A stretch of 15,109 nucleotides of DNA from CAWULT01 sp963923455 (GTDB lineage Bacteria; Acidobacteriota; Vicinamibacteria; Vicinamibacterales; UBA2999), in assembly GCA_963923455.1 (NCBI GenBank), contig CAWULT010000115.1:1-15109 (forward strand), written 5' to 3'. Numbering within the stretch: position 1 is the first letter of the stretch; every line of letters starts with the position of its first letter. This document shows, in pieces, positions 1 to 6,304 of this stretch. Below the pieces are notes generated by a model. It ran no database searches. It saw only the letters and a list, made by a program, of their open reading frames with translations, and was not told the DNA's origin. A program made the translations under genes and the position numbers.

Positions 1-237
1 GAGGCCCCGGACGAGCGCCGCCGGCGGGTGGCCGGCCGTGATCCGGACCGACGCCACCTGGCCGAGCGCGTGGACGCCGGCGTCGGTCCGCCCGGCCCCA
101 TGGACGGTGACCGGTCCACCTTCGAAGCGCGCCAGCGCTTCCTCGAGCAGTCCCTGTACCGAGTCGCCTCGGGCCTGGCGCTGCCAGCCCACGAGCCGCG
201 TGCCGTCGTAGGCCAGGGTGATCTTCAGCGTGCGCAT
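1..237 (-). CDS. truA: tRNA pseudouridine(38-40) synthase TruA, N-terminal part
   Basis: This is the first 79 codons of TruA; the rest lies beyond the left edge. TruA converts uridines 38-40 of the tRNA anticodon arm to pseudouridine in the cytoplasm. The start MRTLKITLAYDGT, the following GWQRQ and the active-site motif GAGRTDAGVHALGQ (residues 47-60) identify the family, and Asp52 is the expected catalytic aspartate. The ATG at 237 gives the family's usual beginning and has a weak GGTGG just upstream. It lies 49 bases downstream of the pyrE stop on the same strand, so the two are probably cotranscribed. The identification is secure; only the truncation limits it. Confidence 0.95.
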   Translation of the reverse strand, partial: MRTLKITLAYDGTRLVGWQRQARGDSVQGLLEEALARFEGGPVTVHGAGRTDAGVHALGQVASVRITAGHPPAALVRGL

Positions 238-286
238 GCCACCATCCCGGCAGGGAGACGCGGGCAGGCCCGGCGGTGTTCCGGCG

Positions 287-868
287 TTACGAGGCGCGGG
301 AGCCCGGCTTGACGACCGGCTGGCCGGCCGCGCACAAGGGGCAGGCCTCCGGCTGGTAGGTCGGCAGCTGCACCGGGGCCAGCGAGTGGTACGGAACGTC
401 GAGCCCCTGCTGGCCGCCGCTCCGGTCGATGATCGACGCCGCCCCCACCACCTGGGCGCCGGCCGCGCGCGCGACCTCGATCGTCTCGCGTGTCGAACCC
501 CCGGTCGTCACGACGTCCTCGACCACGAGCACCCGATCCTCCGGCGCCAGCGTGAAGCCGCGGCGCAGGACCAGCGTGCCGTCCTGCCGCTCGGCGAAGA
601 TCGCGCGGACGCCCAGGGCCCGGCCGACTTCCTGCCCGATGACGATGCCACCGAGCGCCGGCGACAGCACGACCGTGGGCGCCAGCCCGCGCACGCGATC
701 GGCGATCGCGGCGCCGCAGGCCTCGGCCTCCTTCGGGTGCTGGAGCACCAGCGCGCACTGCAGATAGCCGGGGCTGTGCAGCCCGGAGGTCAGGCGGAAG
801 TGCCCTTCGAGCAGGGCCCCGACCCGGCGGAAGGCGTCCAGAACATCGTTGGCGTCGAGTAATGGCAT
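287..868 (-). CDS. pyrE: Orotate phosphoribosyltransferase PyrE
   Basis: This 193-residue enzyme joins orotate to PRPP to give orotidine 5'-monophosphate, the fifth step of UMP synthesis. Visible features are the N-terminal GALLEGHFRLTSGLHSPGY, the FAER segment (91-94) followed by LRRGF, and the PRPP-binding loop VLVVEDVVTTGGST (113-126). The C-terminal CPLCAAG (176-182) is typical of the Thermus-like branch of PyrE. Length is normal. The ATG at 868 is preceded by a -10-like TATACT only 14 bases away, so the leader would be about 6 bases and no Shine-Dalgarno sequence is visible. It is divergent from the TolC-family gene, with truA downstream. A second, more diverged paralogue lies at 5684-6304; this copy carries all the canonical motifs and is the likely housekeeping enzyme. 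Confidence 0.96.
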   Translation of the reverse strand: MPLLDANDVLDAFRRVGALLEGHFRLTSGLHSPGYLQCALVLQHPKEAEACGAAIADRVRGLAPTVVLSPALGGIVIGQEVGRALGVRAIFAERQDGTLVLRRGFTLAPEDRVLVVEDVVTTGGSTRETIEVARAAGAQVVGAASIIDRSGGQQGLDVPYHSLAPVQLPTYQPEACPLCAAGQPVVKPGSRAS

Positions 869-881
869 GGGAAAGCTCGTT

Positions 882-909
882 AGTATAACGTGCAGCCGGT
901 TCCCGTCGA
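882..909 (-). promoter_or_regulatory. Putative pyrE promoter, overlapping a possible plus-strand -10
   Basis: On the minus strand, TATACT (887 to 882) matches the -10 consensus at 5 of 6 positions. Sixteen bases upstream is TCGACG (909 to 904), a 4 of 6 match to TTGACA. Transcription would start near 875, leaving an almost leaderless pyrE message. The same AT-rich patch reads TATAAC on the plus strand (884-889), so it could also serve the divergent TolC-family gene, though I see no good -35 for that direction. It is the only AT-rich island in the 121-base gap. Seen by eye; not experimentally supported. Confidence 0.5.
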
Positions 910-989
910 TGCCCGCCTGCCCGATTGCCCGCCCGACAGAACATCGGCCGCCGAACCGCCGTCTCAGGAAAGAGTCCGGAGCCTCCCAG

Positions 990-2594
990 ATGCGCAGACG
1001 CTACGTCCACGTCCGTTCCACCGCCGGCCTGCTCGCCCTCGCCCTGGCCTCGCCCCTCGCCACGGCGCCGGCGGGGGCCCAGTCCGTCGGCGCCACCCAG
1101 GTCACCGAGGCGCCGCAGGTGCGCCGACTGACCGTCGAGGAAGCGGTGCGGCTGGCCCTCGAGAACAACCTCGGCATCAAGATCGCGCGCTTCGACCCTC
1201 AGGTGCAGGACCTGGCGGTCGCCCAGGCGCAGACGGGTTGGGTACCCACCTTCACGAACACGTTCCAGCGCAACAGCCAGGACTCGCCCAACAACAACTT
1301 CCTGGCCGGCGCGCAGGGCAACAAGACCAGCAACGACACGTACTCGAACAGCGCGTCGGTGCAGCAGACGCTGAAGTGGGGCGGCACCTACAGCGTGGGC
1401 TGGGACTCGTCCCGGCTGACGACCAACAACGCGTTCACGACGTTCTCGCCGCAGCTGCGGTCGGCGCTGTCCTTGAGCTACCGGCAGCCGCTCGTGCGCG
1501 GCTTCAACATCGACGCCCTGCGCCAGCAGGTCGAAGTGAGCCTGAAGAACCGCGACATCTCGAGCCTGCAGCTGCAGCAGACGCTCGCCACGACGCTCCG
1601 TGCCGTCCGCAACGCGTACTGGAACCTCGCCTACGCCACGGCGTCGCTCCAGGTGTCACGGCAGTCGCTCGACCTGGCGCGGGAATCCCTCCGCAACACC
1701 CGCGCCCGCGTGGAGATCGGCACACAGCCTCCGATCGACGTCGTCGAAGCGGAAGCCGAGGTGGCGACGCGCGAGGAAGCGGTGATCCTGGCCGAGGCCC
1801 AGATTTCCACCGCCGAGGACACGCTCCGCGCGCTCGTGTTCGATCCGGCGATGCCGGACTTCTGGACGATCCACATCGAGGCGACCGACCAGCCGCCCTT
1901 CGAGCCGGCGCCCGTCGACGTCGACAAGGCGGTGCAGACCGCGCTCGGCAAGCGCACGGACCTGCAGCAGTCGAGAAAGTCGCTCGAGGTCAACGACGTC
2001 AACATCCGCTTCCTGCGCGACCAGACGAAGATCGACGTCACGGCCGGCATCGACTACGGACTGTCCGGCCTCGGCGGCACGCAGCTGCAGCGCGGGGTCG
2101 GCCCGTTCGGTCCCGGCACCGGCGCCGTGATCGGGCAGACGCGGCGCGGCGTGGGCTCGGTGCTCGGCGACATCTTCACCAACGACTTCCCCAACTGGAC
2201 GGCGTCGGTCGTCGTCAACTATCCGCTCGGCACCAGCCAGGTCGAGGCCAACCTGGCCCGGGCACGGCTGCAGAACACGCAGGCCGAGGCACAGATCCGC
2301 AACCAGGAGCTGCAGGTGGCCACGCAGGTGCGGGAGGCGGGCCGACAGGTGCAGACCAACCAGAAGCGCGTCGAGACGACGCGCGCGTCGCGGTCGCTGG
2401 CGGAACGGCGCCTCGAGGCCGAGCAGCGGAAGTTCGCGGCCGGCACGTCGACGACCTTCGTCGTCTTCCAGGTGCAGCGCGACCTGGCCCAGGCCCGCAA
2501 CAACGAGCTGAAGGCGATTCTCGACTACAACCAGTCGCTGGTCGATCTGGAGACGGTGCAGGAAGTGCCGCTCGGCGCGACCGCCGCACGATAG
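990..2594 (+). CDS. TolC-family outer membrane channel protein
   Basis: The product is 534 residues. TolC-type proteins form the trimeric outer membrane and periplasmic channel of efflux pumps and type I secretion systems. An N-terminal signal peptide is clear: RRR, a hydrophobic run (LLALALASPL) and an AGA cleavage site near residue 30. Two outer-membrane-efflux repeats follow, the first beginning at LTVEEAVRLALENNLGIKIA (about 48-67) and the second after about residue 310. Long Gln-, Ala- and Glu-rich helices near the end (AEAQIRNQELQVATQVREA) would form the coiled-coil barrel. The ATG at 990 was chosen because it begins the signal peptide and has GGAG 8 bases upstream; earlier in-frame starts only shadow the pyrE region. 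No inner membrane pump or adaptor lies next to it, so the partner is unknown. Confidence 0.9.
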   Translation: MRRRYVHVRSTAGLLALALASPLATAPAGAQSVGATQVTEAPQVRRLTVEEAVRLALENNLGIKIARFDPQVQDLAVAQAQTGWVPTFTNTFQRNSQDSPNNNFLAGAQGNKTSNDTYSNSASVQQTLKWGGTYSVGWDSSRLTTNNAFTTFSPQLRSALSLSYRQPLVRGFNIDALRQQVEVSLKNRDISSLQLQQTLATTLRAVRNAYWNLAYATASLQVSRQSLDLARESLRNTRARVEIGTQPPIDVVEAEAEVATREEAVILAEAQISTAEDTLRALVFDPAMPDFWTIHIEATDQPPFEPAPVDVDKAVQTALGKRTDLQQSRKSLEVNDVNIRFLRDQTKIDVTAGIDYGLSGLGGTQLQRGVGPFGPGTGAVIGQTRRGVGSVLGDIFTNDFPNWTASVVVNYPLGTSQVEANLARARLQNTQAEAQIRNQELQVATQVREAGRQVQTNQKRVETTRASRSLAERRLEAEQRKFAAGTSTTFVVFQVQRDLAQARNNELKAILDYNQSLVDLETVQEVPLGATAAR

Positions 2595-2614
2595 CGCCCG
2601 GCACGAGCGCCGCG

Positions 2615-2639
2615 CCGGCCGCCCGACTCAGGCGGCCGG
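2615..2639. terminator. GC-rich hairpin between convergent genes (candidate terminator)
   Basis: A perfect 9-base inverted repeat, CCGGCCGCC (2615-2623) and GGCGGCCGG (2631-2639), with a 7-base loop. It lies about 20 bases after the TolC-family stop and overlaps the end of the small minus-strand gene. No T-tract follows on either strand, so intrinsic termination is only a possibility. Confidence 0.35.
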
Positions 2640-2765
2640 GGCGGCCGGAGCCTGCGTCGACGTGACGAGCCGCGCCAGGACCGGTCCCGACGGGTCGGGC
2701 AGCGCGAGGATCCGCTGCAGCAGGTCGGGCGAGCTCAACGCGAACAGATAGACGGTCTCGTTCAC
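2628..2765 (-). CDS. Small protein of unknown function, 45 residues
   Basis: I do not recognise this protein. It would begin with GTG (VNETVYLFALSSPDLLQRIL), contain a PDPSGP turn and end in an Ala/Pro tail (TQAPAAPAA). Three things support it as a real gene: a strong Shine-Dalgarno GGAGG (2776 to 2772) six bases before the GTG, codons that almost all end in G or C, and a position in a gap that would otherwise be empty. The first 20 residues could form a short amphipathic helix. No signal peptide or membrane segment is evident. It converges on the TolC-family gene, with the stops 33 bases apart. The longer open frame upstream of this GTG has no comparable start signal. Confidence 0.55.
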   Translation of the reverse strand: MNETVYLFALSSPDLLQRILALPDPSGPVLARLVTSTQAPAAPAA

Positions 2766-2908
2766 CGGGCACCTCCGCGACGCCTGCACCAGCCGGGGCG
2801 GGTGACGACCACGTCTCGACTTATCGGCACGGACCGCCCCGACATTACCCGGCGTTGCACGAGAGCACGGCCCGGCGGGCCGAGGCCTGCCCCGGCCGGG
2901 ATTCGACG

Positions 2909-2927
2909 GCGGGCGCCAGGCGCCCGC
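2909..2927. repeat. Perfect inverted repeat upstream of the glycosyltransferase start
   Basis: GCGGGCGCC (2909-2917) and GGCGCCCGC (2919-2927) are exact reverse complements around a single A. The centre lies about 32 bases upstream of the GTG at 2950. It could be an operator or an RNA hairpin in the leader. The rest of the 2766-2949 gap shows no convincing promoter and no other gene. Confidence 0.4.
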
Positions 2928-2949
2928 GGTCCGGACGTAAGATGCGGGG

Positions 2950-3723
2950 GTGCCAGCCGTCACCGCGACCATCATCAGCCAGGACGAGGCCGCCCACATC
3001 GCCGCGGCGATCGCGAGCGTGGCCTGGGCCGACGAGGTGATCGTCGTCGACTCGGGCAGCCGCGACGACACCGTGGCCCTGGCGCGCGCGGCCGGCGCGC
3101 GCGTCGAGCACCGTGACTGGACCGGCTACGTCGACCAGAAGAACTTCGCGGCCTCGCTGGCCTCGCACGACTGGATCTTCTCGCTCGACGCCGACGAGCG
3201 CGTGTCGCCGCCGCTCGCCGACGAGGTGCACCGGCTGCTGCAGGGCGAACCCGCCTGCCGGGCGTATCGCGTACCGCGCGTGACGTTCCACCTGGGCCGG
3301 TGGATCCGCAGCACGGACTTCTACCCCGACTTCCAGACCCGGCTGTACGATCGGCGCGCCGCAGCGTGGCGCGGCCGCTACGTCCACGAGTCGGTCTCGA
3401 CCGACGGCCCCGTGGGCCGGCTCTCGCAGGAGCTGCTCCACTACTCGTATCGCGACCTGGCCGACCACCTGGACCGGATCAACCACTACACGACGCTCGC
3501 CGCGCGCCAGATGCACGAGAGCGGGCGCCGGGCCGGACCGCTCGACCTGCTCGTGCATCCGCCGGCCGCCTTCCTGCGCAACTACGTCCTGCGCCGCGGC
3601 TTCGTCGACGGCACCGCCGGGCTGACGCTGTCGCTCGTCAACGCGTACGCGGTGTTCGCGAAGTTCGCGAAGTTGTGGGAGCTGCGGCACGCGGGCCGCG
3701 ACGCGGACCGCGACGCGGGCTGA
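2950..3723 (+). CDS. Family 2 glycosyltransferase, WaaE/KdtX-like
   Basis: This 257-residue protein resembles the glycosyltransferases that add a sugar to the LPS inner core, using a nucleotide-sugar donor at the cytoplasmic face of the inner membrane. It opens with the GT-A fold (TATIISQDEAAHIAAAIASV), then DSGSRDDT (34-41), DQKNFA (62-67) and the metal-binding DADE (80-83). The C-terminal half has the family's DFYPDFQTRLYDR and RYVHESV (144-149), followed by LHYSYRDLADHLDRIN. No transmembrane helix is obvious. The GTG at 2950 was chosen because the protein begins a few residues before the first beta strand and the nearby ATG at 2942 is out of frame. The sugar and acceptor cannot be read from the sequence. 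The next gene, another glycosyltransferase, starts 4 bases after the stop, so the pair is almost certainly one unit. Confidence 0.88.
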   Translation: MPAVTATIISQDEAAHIAAAIASVAWADEVIVVDSGSRDDTVALARAAGARVEHRDWTGYVDQKNFAASLASHDWIFSLDADERVSPPLADEVHRLLQGEPACRAYRVPRVTFHLGRWIRSTDFYPDFQTRLYDRRAAAWRGRYVHESVSTDGPVGRLSQELLHYSYRDLADHLDRINHYTTLAARQMHESGRRAGPLDLLVHPPAAFLRNYVLRRGFVDGTAGLTLSLVNAYAVFAKFAKLWELRHAGRDADRDAG

Positions 3724-3727
3724 CGCG

Positions 3728-4858
3728 ATGATCTCGCTGCACATCGACACGGCCCGGACGTGGCGCGGTGGGCAGAGCCAGGTGCGCTACACCGTGCTCG
3801 GCCTGCGCGCCATCGGGCAGCGGGCGGTGCTGGTGGCGCACCCCGACGGCGAGCTGCGGCGCCGGCTGTCCGAGGGCGACGACGTCATCCCGCTCGCGCC
3901 GCGCAACGAGGTCGACCTGTCGGCCGCCTGGCGCCTCTCGCGCCTGCTGAAGCGCATCCGTCCCGACGTCATCCAGGCCCACGACCCGCACGCGGTCGCG
4001 ATGGCGTCGATGGCACTGTCGATCTCGGCCCCGGCGCCGAGGCCGGCGCTCATCGCCACGCGCCGCATCGAGTTCCGGATCGCGCGCAACTCGTTCTCGC
4101 GGTGGAAGTACGCCCAGGTCGACGCCTTCATCGCCATCAGCGCGGCGGTGGCCGACCGCCTCGTGGCCGACGGCGTCCCGCGCGGCCACGTCGAGATCGT
4201 CCACGAGGGCGTGGACGTCGACCGCATCGCGCGCCTGCCGGCCTCCAGCATGCACGCGGCGTTCTTCCTGCCCACGCACGCCCCGATCGTCGCCAACATC
4301 GGCGCGCTGACGCCGCAGAAGAACCAGCACGACCTGGTCGAGGCCGCCGCCCTCGTCGTCCGGGAGGTGCCCGACGCCCGGTTCGTGATCCTCGGCGAGG
4401 GCGAGCTGCACGAGGCGCTGGCGCACCAGATCAAGCACAAGCACCTCGAGCGGCACATCCTGCTGGGCGGCTTCCGGACCGACGTGCTGGAGCTGCTCAA
4501 GGACGTCGACGTGTTCGCGCTGAGCAGCACGCACGAGGGCATGTGCACGTCGCTCGTCGACGCCATGGCGGCTGGCAAGCCCGCCGTGGCCACCGCGGTC
4601 GGCGGCGTGCCCGAGGTGATCGCCGATGGCGAGACCGGCTTCCTCGTGCCGCCGCGGGACGTCAAGGCGATGGCGGCGCGGCTCGTGACGCTGTTGAAGG
4701 ACGAAGGGCTCAGGGCCCGGATGGGTCAGGCGGCGCTCGCACGGGCGCGGCAGCGCTTCACCGTGGAGCGGATGGTGGAGGAGACCGCCGCGGTCTACGC
4801 GCGCGTGGTCGACAGAGTCCGCGGAGGGGGCACCGCGCGTCGCCCTGCGCACGACTGA
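3728..4858 (+). CDS. Family 4 glycosyltransferase (GT-B fold)
   Basis: This 376-residue protein has the two Rossmann halves of a GT-B enzyme. The N-terminal half includes the glycine loop TWRGGQSQVRY (11-21) and PDVIQAHDPHA (79-89). The C-terminal half includes IGALTPQKNQHDLVEAA (191-207), the donor-site segment LSSTHEGMCTSLVDAMAAGKP (265-285), and GGVPEVIADGETGFLVPP. The usual E-x7-E motif appears as E270-x7-D278, a variant that also occurs in other GT4 members. The partner gene upstream suggests a role in LPS or another surface glycan; donor and acceptor are unknown. The last 101 bases overlap the end of the DUF2400 gene on the opposite strand, and the final 14 or so residues (Arg/Gly-rich) look like an unconserved extension. 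Confidence 0.88.
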   Translation: MISLHIDTARTWRGGQSQVRYTVLGLRAIGQRAVLVAHPDGELRRRLSEGDDVIPLAPRNEVDLSAAWRLSRLLKRIRPDVIQAHDPHAVAMASMALSISAPAPRPALIATRRIEFRIARNSFSRWKYAQVDAFIAISAAVADRLVADGVPRGHVEIVHEGVDVDRIARLPASSMHAAFFLPTHAPIVANIGALTPQKNQHDLVEAAALVVREVPDARFVILGEGELHEALAHQIKHKHLERHILLGGFRTDVLELLKDVDVFALSSTHEGMCTSLVDAMAAGKPAVATAVGGVPEVIADGETGFLVPPRDVKAMAARLVTLLKDEGLRARMGQAALARARQRFTVERMVEETAAVYARVVDRVRGGGTARRPAHD

Positions 4859-5717
4859 AGCCGCACGCGCTCATCATGCCGACGTGGCAGAGCGAGAAGT
4901 CGTACCGGATCGGATCCGCCGGATCGATCGCCCGCAGCGACGCGGTGATGTCGGCGGCCATCCGCCAGCCAGGGCTGCTGTAGCGCGTCAGCCGCAGGCA
5001 CCGTCCGAGCCGGATCACGTGGGTGTCGAGCGGCACGATCAGCCGGGACGGCGGCACCCGCGTCCAGACGCCGAGGTCGATCGCGTCCCGGCGCACCATC
5101 CACCGCAGGTACAGGTTCAGCCGCTTGCAGGCGCCGCCCGACGACGGCCGCGAGAAGAAGTACGCCACGCCGGGCTTCGGCGCCGGGCCCCGCCCGTACG
5201 CCTCGCGGACGTCCACGGCCAGCGCGCGGCGCGAGAACGACTCGAGCGCCGGCCCCACGTCCGGCGACGCGGGGTCGTCGCCCTCCAGGAAGAACTCCTC
5301 GATCGAGCCAGATGCGCGCAGCATGTGGCGCAGCACGAGCAGCAGCGCCACCAGGTCGCGCCCGCGGATCCACCGGTGCACGAGCGGCTCGATCGGCCCG
5401 CGGTCGCGTCCCGGCTCGAAGGCCCGCACGAAGGCCGCGGGGTGCGGCCCCATCGCCGCGAGCAGCGACTCGATCGACTGCAGCACGCTGGCGACGCGCC
5501 CGAACGCGAGCCCGGCCGCGACGAAGCCGACGACCTCGCGGTCGGCGGGGTCGGGATACCGTCGCACGACGTGGACGGGATCGGTGGCGGAGGTGACGTG
5601 GTCGAACGACTCGTACAGCGCGTCGAGCGCCGGGCGCAGCCGCTGCCCGGAATCCGGCGTGGCCGCGCCGCGGGCGCGGGCGGCTAGAACGCGGTGATCG
5701 GCACGCCGGACTGACAC
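4758..5717 (-). CDS. DUF2400 / TIGR02757 family protein
   Basis: The 319-residue product matches the uncharacterised TIGR02757 (DUF2400) family: LYESFDHVTSATDPVHVVRR (34-53), FVAAGLAFGRVASVL, GGACKRLNLYLRWMVRRD (194-211), PLDTHVIRLGRCLRL (229-243) and YDFSLCHVGM (272-281). The LDTHVIRLG stretch resembles the VDTH segment of endonuclease III, where the Asp is catalytic. Four cysteines near the end (277, 285, 296, 302; spacing 7, 10, 5) could hold an iron-sulfur cluster. The function is unknown; a link to nucleic acid repair is an inference. It is the last gene of the pyr operon. The GTG at 5717 is the only usable start before the conserved region and overlaps the upstream phosphoribosyltransferase gene by 34 bases. 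Its 3' end overlaps the converging GT4 gene. Confidence 0.85.
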   Translation of the reverse strand: MSVRRADHRVLAARARGAATPDSGQRLRPALDALYESFDHVTSATDPVHVVRRYPDPADREVVGFVAAGLAFGRVASVLQSIESLLAAMGPHPAAFVRAFEPGRDRGPIEPLVHRWIRGRDLVALLLVLRHMLRASGSIEEFFLEGDDPASPDVGPALESFSRRALAVDVREAYGRGPAPKPGVAYFFSRPSSGGACKRLNLYLRWMVRRDAIDLGVWTRVPPSRLIVPLDTHVIRLGRCLRLTRYSSPGWRMAADITASLRAIDPADPIRYDFSLCHVGMMSACGFSRAQGDARCPLRGLCRPRARRPRRSPPPSAPR

Positions 5718-6304
5718 AGCGGACAGGCGCTCGACGGGTAGTTCTCGGGAGCCTTGTACTCCGCGAGCGCGAAGTTGGGCGCGTCGGCCCCGACCGTCGC
5801 CTCGAGGCGGTCGTAGATCTCCGCCGTCGCCACCACGGTTCCGCCCGCCTGCCGCACGAGCGCCGCGCAGTGCGCGAGCGTCTGCCCGGTGTTGCGGACG
5901 TCGTCGACGAGAAGCACCGCGTGTCCCTTGATCTCGCGCTGGTAGAAGCGGCTCAGCGACAGCCCTTGCTGCGGATGGGGTACGAACGGGGCGAACAGCG
6001 TCGGCGGCCGGCTCATGCTGCGCCGGCTGTCGAGCAGCCCCGCGACCGTGTGCGCCAGCAGCGCGCCGCCGGTCGCCGGGCCGGCCACGACTTCCACCTG
6101 TTCGAGCACCGCGCCGGGGACCACGTCGATCAGGTCCTGCGCGAACTGCCAGATCGTCGACGGGTACCGGAACAGCCGGTGCGGGTTCAGGTAGAGGCTG
6201 CCGTGGAACCCGTTGCCGAAGTCGAAGTGCCCCTTCAGCATCAGCACCTCGTACCGCTGAAGGTCCTTCAGCGCCTGCTCGCGGATCTCCTCGACGCGGC
6301 TCAT
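5684..6304 (-). CDS. Second PyrE-like phosphoribosyltransferase
   Basis: This 206-residue protein belongs to the type I phosphoribosyltransferases and most resembles orotate phosphoribosyltransferase. It has LMLKGHFDFGNGFHGSLYLN (21-40), where PyrE has the GHFxLxSGxHS segment, VVAGPATGGALLAH (72-85), the PRPP loop VLLVDDVRNTGQT (130-142) and a C-terminal CPLCQSG (194-200). It lacks the FAER...LRRGF stretch that precedes the PRPP loop in the copy at 287-868; instead it has FAPFVPHPQQGLSLSRFYQR. Its substrate may therefore differ: orotate, another base, or a regulatory role. The ATG at 6304 overlaps the pyrC stop (ATGA), and the next gene begins inside its 3' end, so it is translationally coupled on both sides. 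Membership of the family is firm; the exact reaction is not. Confidence 0.85.
   Translation of the reverse strand: MSRVEEIREQALKDLQRYEVLMLKGHFDFGNGFHGSLYLNPHRLFRYPSTIWQFAQDLIDVVPGAVLEQVEVVAGPATGGALLAHTVAGLLDSRRSMSRPPTLFAPFVPHPQQGLSLSRFYQREIKGHAVLLVDDVRNTGQTLAHCAALVRQAGGTVVATAEIYDRLEATVGADAPNFALAEYKAPENYPSSACPLCQSGVPITAF

Noticed and set aside
849..989. Upstream in-frame extension of the TolC-family protein to 849
   Set aside because: It would overlap the pyrE start and places about 47 unrelated residues before an obvious signal peptide. The ATG at 990 has a GGAG at good spacing.
225..1010. Long open frames antisense or out of frame over pyrE
   Set aside because: They are Arg/Pro/Ala-rich shadows caused by the high GC content; pyrE motifs occupy the other frame.
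3660..3723. Short repeats (GCGAAGTT, GACGCGGACCGCGACGCGGG) at the 3' end of the family 2 glycosyltransferase
   Set aside because: They are in-frame codon-level repeats (FAKFAK, RDADRDAG) and show no sign of a mobile or regulatory element.
3638..4852. 404-residue open frame antisense to the family 4 glycosyltransferase
   Set aside because: Low-complexity His/Arg/Asp-rich translation with no recognisable motif; the plus-strand frame has all the GT4 motifs.
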